The notes under the pieces were generated by a model. It was not told where the DNA came from and did no database searches. It saw nothing but the letters and a program-made list of their open reading frames with translations. A DNA stretch of 7,139 nt from Candidatus Nanopelagicales bacterium (GTDB taxonomy: Bacteria; Actinomycetota; Actinomycetes; S36-B12), in assembly GCA_023264215.1 (NCBI GenBank), contig JALQSY010000088.1, positions 1 to 7,139 on the forward strand. The letters are read 5' to 3'. Below, piece by piece: positions 1-4,740 of the stretch. Position numbers and translations under genes: made by a program. Every line of letters begins with the position of its first letter. Positions within the stretch are counted from its first letter, which is position 1.

Positions 1-23
1 AGGGTGTAGATGTACTCGGCCAT
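1..23 (-). CDS. ettA: EttA (ABC-F energy-dependent translational throttle protein), N-terminus only
   Basis: Read on the minus strand from an ATG at 23-21, the only visible codons give MAEYIYT followed by a partial Leu codon; the rest lies outside the window. This opening matches what I know of actinobacterial EttA, a soluble ABC-F ATPase that binds the ribosomal E site and gates entry into elongation according to the ATP/ADP balance. The call is supported by the neighbour: in actinobacteria a small ssb paralogue commonly sits just upstream of ettA (from memory, Rv2478c-Rv2477c in Mycobacterium tuberculosis). No Shine-Dalgarno sequence is visible. A TAGGCT hexamer (minus strand, 37-32) lies 8 bases before the ATG and could be a -10 element giving a very short leader. 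Seven codons are little evidence, so the identification rests on motif plus synteny. Confidence 0.72.
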
Positions 24-233
24 GAGGCCAGAGCCTAGTCAGCGCCGCGGGTCGACCTAGCGGCAGTGCCCATTGAGGTTCTTGCGCGGGTTACGGGCAG
101 GTTTGGGCGCTCAACGTCCCCGTAAGTCGCGCACAACGCGGTACCGAGTGGGTCAATGCCCGAGCAACGCCGCCCCACCCGGATCGAGTCATGACTCGTC
201 GAGCGGGGCGGCTCCGCGGACCGCGACCGCGCG
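24..233. other. Intergenic gap between ssb and ettA, with a nested inverted repeat
   Basis: No convincing gene is seen here. Open frames crossing it run antisense or out of frame to ssb and lack a ribosome site or family motifs. Its main structure is the inverted repeat at 169-212, listed separately. A short GGTCGACC palindrome sits at 50-57, and a possible -10 hexamer for ettA at 32-37 (minus strand). The gap suggests that ettA has its own promoter rather than depending only on read-through from ssb. Confidence 0.6.
169..212 (-). terminator. Nested inverted repeat downstream of ssb, candidate terminator or operator
   Basis: The outer arms GCCGCCCC (169-176) and GGGGCGGC (205-212) are perfectly complementary over 8 bases. 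They enclose a perfect 14-base palindrome, CGAGTCATGACTCG (185-198). The structure begins about 20 bases past the ssb stop codon in the direction of ssb transcription. This is where a terminator would lie, but no T-run follows on the minus strand. GC-rich actinobacterial terminators often lack a U-tract, so termination remains possible. Equally, the inner palindrome could be a protein-binding site ahead of ettA. Confidence 0.35.
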
Positions 234-752
234 TCAGGCGGCGGGCATCTGCTCGCCGGGGGTGGGCTCGTAGGGCTGCGGGACCAGCGGCGACGGGTCG
301 AAGGGAGAGGCGTCGACGTCCACTTCGCCTGCGGGGACAGATCCGAGAGCCTCATCGACCGCACGATGCTCCTGCTCGGACACCGGAGCGCTCTTGACGT
401 CGATGGCGCGCGTGGCGCCTCGCGCGAGGTCCGGCCCCACATTGGTGGCCTCGATCTCGAACGACGTTCGCTTCTCCTTGCGACCGTCGACTTCCTTCTC
501 CCATTCATTCGCTCTCAGTCGACCCGTGACGATCACGGCCGATCCCTTGCCGACGGACTCGCTCACATTGACGGCAAGACTGCGCCAGCAGGTGACGTCG
601 ATGAACGTCGTCCCCTTGTCCGTCCAGTCACCGGTGCGCGGATCGCGGTAGGAATGCGTGTGTGCGAGCCGGAACTTCGTGACCTGCTGCGTGCCGTAGA
701 TGCGCAGCACGGGTGAATTGACCAGATTGCCGGTGATCGTGATCTCGTTCAT
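234..752 (-). CDS. ssb: Single-stranded DNA-binding protein, paralogue lacking the acidic tail
   Basis: This 172-residue protein binds single-stranded DNA through an OB fold. Residues 1-113 carry the family pattern: ITITGNL near the start, the strand KFRLA (26-30), DVTCWRSLAVNV (52-63) with the conserved Trp56, and KGSAVIVTGRL (69-79). Residues 114-172 are a low-complexity, proline- and acid-rich tail ending EQMPAA. They do not end in the D-D-x-P-F type tip that normally recruits repair and replication partners, so this is probably the secondary SSB found next to ettA in actinobacteria rather than the replicative one. The start at 752 is preferred because GGGAGAAGG (764-756) lies just before it and the protein then begins at the OB fold; an in-frame ATG at 827 would add 25 unconserved residues. 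A GC hairpin (768-783) sits just 5' of the ribosome site. Confidence 0.95.
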   Translation of the reverse strand: MNEITITGNLVNSPVLRIYGTQQVTKFRLAHTHSYRDPRTGDWTDKGTTFIDVTCWRSLAVNVSESVGKGSAVIVTGRLRANEWEKEVDGRKEKRTSFEIEATNVGPDLARGATRAIDVKSAPVSEQEHRAVDEALGSVPAGEVDVDASPFDPSPLVPQPYEPTPGEQMPAA

Positions 753-755
753 GTG

Positions 756-764
756 CCTTCTCCC
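756..764 (-). promoter_or_regulatory. Ribosome binding site of ssb
   Basis: On the minus strand GGGAGAAGG is followed by three bases and then the ATG; its GGAG core is 7 bases from the start codon. This strong site decides in favour of the ATG at 752 over the upstream in-frame ATG at 827. Confidence 0.75.
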
Positions 765-767
765 TCT

Positions 768-783
768 GGGGCCGCACGGCCCC
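768..783 (-). promoter_or_regulatory. GC stem-loop directly upstream of the ssb ribosome site
   Basis: GGGGCCGCACGGCCCC can fold into a stem of 6-7 G-C pairs with a 2-4 base loop. On the ssb transcript it would end only 3 bases before the Shine-Dalgarno sequence. It could be a leader structure that protects the 5' end or tunes translation, if transcription starts upstream of it. No function is shown by the sequence. Confidence 0.35.
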
Positions 784-883
784 GACCCGGTGACGCTGCG
801 CCAGACCGCTTCTCGAAGACCACGCATTGTCCTGACCTGGGGATAGCCGACTGACGTCCGACCTGTGGATTGCCGATGGGAGA

Positions 884-909
884 ATGGCGCCCCGGCGCTT
901 CGGCGCCAT
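884..909 (+). repeat. Hairpin abutting the 5' end of tRNA-Arg
   Basis: ATGGCGCC (884-891) and GGCGCCAT (902-909) are perfect 8-base inverted arms with a 10-base gap, ending exactly one base before the mature tRNA. A competing compact fold, GGCGC-TTCG-GCGCC (894-907), carries a UUCG-type tetraloop closed by C-G, which is very stable. Either would sit in the tRNA precursor leader removed by RNase P. Confidence 0.5.
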
Positions 910-982
910 GCGCCCGTAGCTCAATGGATAGAGCAACCGGTTTCTACCCGGTCGGTTGGGGGTTCGAATCCCTCCGGGCGCG
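910..982 (+). tRNA. tRNA-Arg (anticodon UCU)
   Basis: The sequence folds as a complete cloverleaf. The acceptor stem is GCGCCCG (910-916) with CGGGCGC (975-981), followed by discriminator G982. The D arm is GCTC/GAGC (919-934) with GG in its loop. The anticodon stem is ACCGG/CCGGT around loop TTTCTAC (941-947), giving anticodon TCT at 943-945. A 5-base variable region follows, then the T arm GGGGG-TTCGAAT-CCCTC (958-974). The tRNA reads AGA and probably AGG, which are minor arginine codons in such GC-rich genomes. CCA is not encoded, so it would be added after transcription. No integrase gene or second copy of the tRNA 3' end is visible, so there is no sign of use as an attachment site. Confidence 0.97.
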
Positions 983-1027
983 CGCGCCGTCCACATGCGA
1001 AGCTGCGAAACATCGCCTCGATATCCG

Positions 1028-1082
1028 TTTGCGCAGTGAACAGGGAAGATTTCGGCCGAAACATCCCCGTTCGGTGCGCAAA
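1028..1082. terminator. Long imperfect inverted repeat between convergent tRNA-Arg and DUF2510 gene
   Basis: The centre is a perfect 12-base palindrome, TTTCGGCCGAAA (1050-1061). Moving outwards, with a one-base offset, GGGA (1043-1046) pairs with TCCC (1064-1067), GAAC (1038-1041) with GTTC (1069-1072), and TTTGCGCA (1028-1035) with TGCGCAAA (1075-1082). That is about 22 pairs over 55 bases. It lies between the 3' end of the tRNA and the 3' end of the convergent DUF2510 gene, so a bidirectional terminator is the simplest reading. No clear T-run follows on either strand. A regulatory site or a small repeat-element remnant is also possible. Confidence 0.45.
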
Positions 1083-1109
1083 ACGCCGTGGCCATGCGGC
1101 ACGGACCAC

Positions 1110-1544
1110 TCACTGCGCAGGGAAGATCGAACCCCAGAGCATCCAGTAGATCGGTATCGCAACGACCCCGATCGCCATTCCGATGACACCGAGGATCAGG
1201 CCGAGGCGCGCGGCGAACGCAGGCGGCTTGTCGCTCTCCCGCGAGGCTGCCTGATTGCGACGCCACGAGAGGTAGGCAAATGGTCCGCACAGGAAGACAG
1301 CGAGCCAGCTCACCAGCGGTAAGACCGAGCAGATGACTCCCAGCCCGCCCCACCACAGGGTCGCCCACGCATAGCGCTCCTCGAAGGCCCCGACATCATG
1401 GAGCCACCCCGCCGCGGTGCGATCGGTCCACATGGCGCCATCCCAGGCGCGTAGACGGCTCGGATCCACCGGATCCGGGTACCAACCCGAAGACCCATCC
1501 CCCTCGGGTCTTGGCTCCCGCGCACCCACGATGGCGTCACTCAA
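1110..1544 (-). CDS. DUF2510-domain membrane protein
   Basis: The protein has 144 residues from the chosen start. Residues 20-44 hold the DUF2510 signature, GWYPDP...LRAWDGAMWTDRT, a short Trp-rich motif common at the cytoplasmic N-terminus of actinobacterial membrane proteins. A long hydrophobic stretch follows (about 60-94, one or two membrane helices), then a basic loop and a further helix (about 112-138). The C-terminus is short (FPAQ). The function of the family is unknown, and nothing here indicates a substrate or enzymatic role. I chose the TTG at 1544-1542 because GAGGA lies 6 bases before it. A GTG at 1574 would add 10 residues without a better ribosome site. The gene is divergent from the response regulator at 1764, with 219 bases between them, and convergent with the tRNA. 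Its last codons overlap a partial copy of the nearby inverted-repeat arm. Confidence 0.85.
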   Translation of the reverse strand: MSDAIVGAREPRPEGDGSSGWYPDPVDPSRLRAWDGAMWTDRTAAGWLHDVGAFEERYAWATLWWGGLGVICSVLPLVSWLAVFLCGPFAYLSWRRNQAASRESDKPPAFAARLGLILGVIGMAIGVVAIPIYWMLWGSIFPAQ

Positions 1545-1550
1545 CGCTGC

Positions 1551-1555
1551 TCCTC
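1551..1555 (-). promoter_or_regulatory. Ribosome binding site supporting a TTG start
   Basis: On the minus strand GAGGA (1555-1551) is followed by six bases and then TTG (1544-1542). No comparable site precedes the upstream in-frame GTG at 1574, so the rare TTG start is favoured for the DUF2510 gene. Confidence 0.55.
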
Positions 1556-1763
1556 GTGCACCTCGAAGGCCCACAGGTCATGTGAGCCCAGATCGATGCT
1601 GCGTCACAGGCAGGCTGGCCCGGGCGATGATCGTCGAAGGTGCCAGCCAACTGCATATGTCGCGGGGAGCGGTCGAGTCCGATCACCCGCGGATCGTTGC
1701 ATACGGCGTACCTGTCGGGCTGACCCCCGTGAAGAGGACGGCACACCGGCGGATAATCACCGC
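1556..1763. other. Divergent intergenic region between DUF2510 gene and response regulator
   Basis: This stretch must hold the promoters of two divergent genes. The regulator's likely promoter is at 1729-1757 (listed separately). An inverted pair GGCTGGC (1613-1619) and GCCAGCC (1642-1648) brackets a near-palindrome, CGATGATCGTCG (1625-1636), and could be an operator. I found no clear promoter for the DUF2510 gene. Reading frames crossing the region lack recognisable features; one is only an upstream in-frame extension of the regulator. Confidence 0.5.
1729..1757 (+). promoter_or_regulatory. Likely leaderless promoter of the response regulator operon
   Basis: A -10 hexamer GATAAT (1752-1757, five of six matches to TATAAT) lies 6 bases before the ATG at 1764. 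A weak -35, GTGAAG (1729-1734), stands 17 bases upstream with the TGA core. With normal spacing the transcript would begin at or within a base or two of the ATG. No Shine-Dalgarno sequence is properly spaced before that ATG, which fits a leaderless mRNA. Confidence 0.55.
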
Positions 1764-2384
1764 ATGACCCGGACGGTGCTGCTCGTCGAGGATGACAACC
1801 TCGTTCGGGCGGCACTCGCCGCGGGCCTGGCCCACCACGGCTTCGAGGTGACGGCCGTGGGCGACGCCCGATCCGCTATGGCCACCTTTGCCACGGCGCC
1901 TCCCGAGGTCGCCGTCCTCGACCTCCACCTCGGATCCGGACCCACAGGCATCGACCTCGCCGTTGGAATGCGCCAGCGCATGCCCGCGCTCGGGCTCGTC
2001 CTGCTCACGTCGTTCAGCGACCCCCGATTGCTTCGCGCATCGCTGGACACACTCCCCGCGGGGATGCTCTACCTCGTCAAGCAATCCGTCGATGACCTCT
2101 CACTGCTCGCGGCGGCCATTGACGCGGCTCCGGCCGCGGTGACCTCCGGTCCGACATCGATGCCCCGCTCTCCCCTCACGGCAGCGCAGGCCGACACCCT
2201 GCGGCTGCTCGCCGCCGGACTGTCCAATGCCGAGATCGCGCGAGTGCGTGTCGTCACCGAAGCCACGGTCGAGAAGACGATCGCGCGCACCGCGCAGGCG
2301 CTGGGAATCCCCTACGAGGAGGGCGTCAATCAGCGCGTCGCGCTCGCTCGCGCCTACTTCACCCTGAGCGGGCGCACGACATGA
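1764..2384 (+). CDS. Response regulator, receiver plus NarL/LuxR-type HTH
   Basis: This 206-residue cytoplasmic transcription factor is the output partner of the kinase encoded next. The receiver domain spans about residues 4-120: acidic pair Asp10-Asp11 in VLLVEDDN, phospho-acceptor Asp53 in VAVLDLHL, switch Thr82 in VLLTSFSD, and conserved Lys106 in YLVKQ. A linker (about 121-135) leads to a LuxR-type helix-turn-helix (about 136-200), seen in LTAAQADTLRLLAAGLSNAE, then TEATVEKTIARTAQALGI, and closing NQRVALARAYF. All catalytic residues are present, so it should be phosphorylated normally. The ATG at 1764 is chosen because the receiver starts right after it and a -10 hexamer lies 6 bases upstream; upstream in-frame sequence has no domain. 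Its stop overlaps the kinase start by 4 bases (ATGA), indicating one transcript and coupled translation. The target genes are unknown; autoregulation through the divergent upstream region is plausible but not shown. Confidence 0.93.
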   Translation: MTRTVLLVEDDNLVRAALAAGLAHHGFEVTAVGDARSAMATFATAPPEVAVLDLHLGSGPTGIDLAVGMRQRMPALGLVLLTSFSDPRLLRASLDTLPAGMLYLVKQSVDDLSLLAAAIDAAPAAVTSGPTSMPRSPLTAAQADTLRLLAAGLSNAEIARVRVVTEATVEKTIARTAQALGIPYEEGVNQRVALARAYFTLSGRTT

Positions 2385-4030
2385 GGCAGTCGAACGTCAC
2401 GCTCCTCGGCTCCACCCTCCGTGAGCTCATCGGCGGACGATGGGCCGTGAGCCTGGCGCTCTTCGGCATCTACGTCCCCATCGGCATCTTCTCGACGATC
2501 GGCAATCTGTCGACGACGGAGCCCGGCACAACCCTCGGTCCGATACTCATCGCCTCGACGATCAGCCTCGCGCCCGTCGGCCTGATCCTGTGGATCTCGC
2601 ACCTGACCTGGCTCCGAAATCGCCGAGATCACCCCGCGCCCGTCGCCGCCATTGTCGCGCTCGGCGGCGTCATCGGCGTCGCCCGCTCGGCATCGATGTA
2701 CGCCGTATCGGTGTGGCTCGGCATCCAGGCACCGGACGTCGCACTTGCCTGGACGCGCACCGTGAGCGGTGGCGTGCAAGGCGCCACGATCTATCCCCTC
2801 GGAGTCCTCGCCATCGCACTGATCGCGACGTACCGGGAGCAGCGCCGCGAACTCATCGCCGCGCAGGTCGGATGGGAGAGCCGCCGACTCAATGACGCAC
2901 GGGAGTGGGCTCACCTGCGAGAGGAGGTGGTCGCTCCGATCGCCGATGAGCTGAGTGCGCTGAGCGCGGATCTCGACAGCCAGGTGATCAGCGTCGATGC
3001 GGCCGCCTCCACCGTGCGCGAGCGTGCCCACTCGCTCTGGGGTGACGCCCAACCGACACCGCTCATGCCGCGCGTGAGCCTGAGAGCCACCCTCATCGCC
3101 TCCCTGCGCGTGCGCCCCTTCGCCACCTGGCTCATCCTCCTGCTGTGGCTGCCAACGGCGTTGGGCACATCCTTCGCCGTAGGCACGATTCCGCGTGCGC
3201 CCCTCGGCGCCCTCGCCGCTGGCGTCGTCCTGCTCATCGTGTTCGAGGCGGCCAACGTCATCGCATCGCGCTGGACGTGGAGCTGGTGGCTGGTCCTGCC
3301 GGTCGGCCTGGTCATCGCGATTCTCGCCACCAGCCCGAGCCTCGGCATCTACGGAGCACCCGACTCCACGGGGAACCGGGAGTACACGATCGTCAACGCC
3401 GTGTGGCTCACGCTCATTGTCGTCATCACCTCGATCGTCGTCGGTGCCCTGCGGCGCGGCGAGGAGATCCTCACCGAGCTCTACGCCTCGGTCGACGCCG
3501 CGAGCATCGAGACGCTCGCCCAGGAGGATGAGCGGCGGCGCGTCGTGCACGAGGTCGCCGCCACCCTGCACGGCACGCTGCAGGGTCGGCTGTCCAGCCT
3601 GCCCGACCAGGGCACCGCCGGCGATGCGGTGCGAGAGACACTGGCCCTGCTCCGCGCAGGCGGCAGCACGCTTCCTTCCACGGAACTCGACGAGGCCGCC
3701 TCCTCCGCCCTGCGCCCGTGGATGTCGCTCATCGACGTCAGCATCGACTGCCCGTCGGGCTCGGTTGCGCCCGCGACGGCCCAGGCACTGGCGGATGCGC
3801 TCGAGGAGTGCGCGGCCAACGCCTTCCGGCACGGCGGTGCATCCGCGATGCGCTGCCTGGTCACGATGTCGGGGGACATCGTGGAGGTCACGGTCCACGA
3901 CAACGGCTCCGGGCTGAGCAGTGGCTCCGAGGCCCGTGGACTCGGCTCGCGGATCCTCGACCGGTGCGGTTCGTGGACTCGCGAATACACCGACACGGGC
4001 ACGACCGTGCGCGTCCGCATTCCGACCTGA
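2381..4030 (+). CDS. Multi-pass membrane sensor histidine kinase
   Basis: This is a 549-residue inner-membrane kinase paired with the preceding regulator. About eight membrane helices fall in two blocks: roughly 20-43, 52-77, 86-114 and 131-150, then 247-268, 274-294, 299-322 and 337-356. Between the blocks is a helical, charged cytoplasmic stretch (151-246). The dimerisation region follows at about 360-415; EDERRRVVHEV and LHGTLQGRLSSL contain His390 and His397. I infer His397 as the phospho-acceptor because LHG-x-x-Q replaces the usual LHD motif in some actinobacterial kinases, but His390 cannot be excluded. The ATPase domain spans about 465-549: N box EECAANAFRHG (Glu476, Asn480, His484), G1 box DNGSG (507-511), G2 box GLGSR (520-524), ending TTVRVRIPT. 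No periplasmic sensor domain is evident, so the signal is probably sensed within the membrane or through a partner. The start overlaps the regulator stop. Confidence 0.93.
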   Translation: MRQSNVTLLGSTLRELIGGRWAVSLALFGIYVPIGIFSTIGNLSTTEPGTTLGPILIASTISLAPVGLILWISHLTWLRNRRDHPAPVAAIVALGGVIGVARSASMYAVSVWLGIQAPDVALAWTRTVSGGVQGATIYPLGVLAIALIATYREQRRELIAAQVGWESRRLNDAREWAHLREEVVAPIADELSALSADLDSQVISVDAAASTVRERAHSLWGDAQPTPLMPRVSLRATLIASLRVRPFATWLILLLWLPTALGTSFAVGTIPRAPLGALAAGVVLLIVFEAANVIASRWTWSWWLVLPVGLVIAILATSPSLGIYGAPDSTGNREYTIVNAVWLTLIVVITSIVVGALRRGEEILTELYASVDAASIETLAQEDERRRVVHEVAATLHGTLQGRLSSLPDQGTAGDAVRETLALLRAGGSTLPSTELDEAASSALRPWMSLIDVSIDCPSGSVAPATAQALADALEECAANAFRHGGASAMRCLVTMSGDIVEVTVHDNGSGLSSGSEARGLGSRILDRCGSWTREYTDTGTTVRVRIPT

Positions 4031-4032
4031 CC

Positions 4033-4038
4033 TAGGGT
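4033..4038 (+). promoter_or_regulatory. Possible -10 element just before the secreted protein gene
   Basis: TAGGGT fits the actinobacterial TAnnnT pattern and lies exactly 6 bases before the GTG at 4045, the same geometry as at the response regulator. It could drive a leaderless transcript separate from the operon. The same bases also contain AGGG, a modest ribosome site, so translation from an operon mRNA is equally possible. I found no clear -35. Confidence 0.35.
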
Positions 4039-4044
4039 GGTCGG

Positions 4045-4740
4045 GTGCTTCGCCGAACCCTCCTCGCTGGCTGCGTGCTTGCCCTGTGCGCCAGCGGACA
4101 GGTGGCCGTGGCGGACGACAGGAGGCCTGCGCCGCCGATCAAGCGAACCATCGCCTTGACCCTCACCGACGCGGCCATGGCCGCCGTGCCGATCGGCTAC
4201 CGGATCCGCGCGACGCCCGCGACGGGTGCGCCGCGGTTGCGAGTTGCCGTCCAGGTCCGATCCGCGCGTGGGTGGGTCACGCTGCGCAGCTCAGCACCCG
4301 ATCGTCGCGGCAACGTCTCGGGATCCGTCGTCAGCAATCGCGCGGGCGTCAAGCAGTATCGAGCGATCCTGCTGTCCACTCGCGGCCGTGTCCTCAGCGC
4401 AACCCCACCCACCACGGTGACGTGGACCAGGCTCGAGCACAGGGTCGAGCTTGCCTGCACCGCGGCGTCCGCTCCCGTCGGTGTCGACGTGCCGTGCACC
4501 ATCGCCGTCACCCCTGCGGTCCGACTCGAAGACATGATCGCCGTTCTGCAGATGCGAGGTCGCACCGAGTGGATCCCGCTGGAAGCCGCCCGAGTGCCAG
4601 CGAGCGGCAGGGTCAGCACTCACGTCACCGGATTGGCCCCGGGAACAGCGGAGTTCCGGGCACAACTGATGCGCGATGCCGTCGTGCGCGCCGAATCCGC
4701 CATGGTCTCGATCGAGGTGACCCCTCTCGCGGGCCCCTAG
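4045..4740 (+). CDS. Secreted protein with two beta-sandwich-like repeats, function unknown
   Basis: This 231-residue protein has an N-terminal signal peptide: RR at 3-4, a hydrophobic core (about 6-20), and probable cleavage after AVA at 21-23. An LAGC lipobox-like string ends at Cys10, but it comes too early in the chain for a normal lipoprotein signal. The mature part looks like two related beta-rich domains, about 33-128 and 130-227. They share a pattern: RRGNVSGSVVSNRAGVKQYR (88-107) resembles ASGRVSTHVTGLAPGTAEFR (186-205), each followed by A-x-L. Cys138 and Cys151 in the second domain could form a disulfide. No catalytic motif is visible. It starts with GTG, 14 bases after the kinase stop, so it is probably co-transcribed and may be an extracellular partner or target of the kinase; this rests on position alone. 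Its stop codon overlaps that of the convergent gene. Confidence 0.82.
   Translation: MLRRTLLAGCVLALCASGQVAVADDRRPAPPIKRTIALTLTDAAMAAVPIGYRIRATPATGAPRLRVAVQVRSARGWVTLRSSAPDRRGNVSGSVVSNRAGVKQYRAILLSTRGRVLSATPPTTVTWTRLEHRVELACTAASAPVGVDVPCTIAVTPAVRLEDMIAVLQMRGRTEWIPLEAARVPASGRVSTHVTGLAPGTAEFRAQLMRDAVVRAESAMVSIEVTPLAGP

Noticed and set aside
35..508. Minus-strand open frame overlapping the ssb C-terminal half
   Set aside because: It is out of frame with ssb, Arg/Ser/Pro-rich, and has no ribosome site or motif.
753..827. Extension of ssb to an upstream ATG at 827
   Set aside because: The added 25 residues have no OB-fold similarity and would be encoded by the leader hairpin; the ATG at 752 has a strong ribosome site.
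827..885. Promoter for tRNA-Arg (for example TTGTCC at 827-832)
   Set aside because: No -35/-10 pair with acceptable spacing could be found; the candidates were too weak to list.
910..982. tRNA-Arg as an integration site with a mobile island
   Set aside because: No integrase, no direct repeat of the tRNA 3' end, and no change in composition is visible on either side.
628..1368. Minus-strand open frame spanning the tRNA, the ssb start and the DUF2510 end
   Set aside because: It runs antisense across a tRNA gene and overlaps two supported genes in another frame, with no family features.
1596..1763. Extension of the response regulator to 1596
   Set aside because: The 56 added residues are not part of any receiver domain, and the promoter-like GATAAT lies inside this stretch.
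2354..3898. Long open frame (514 codons) on the minus strand opposite the kinase
   Set aside because: It mirrors the kinase gene, has low-complexity Arg/Gly/Asp-rich composition, no ribosome site and no domain. Such shadows are common in GC-rich DNA. The plus-strand kinase has full catalytic motifs.
4045..4074. Lipoprotein signal (LAGC ending at Cys10)
   Set aside because: Only nine residues precede the cysteine, too few for a normal lipoprotein signal; a standard signal peptide cut after AVA at residue 23 fits better. A different start codon could reopen this.
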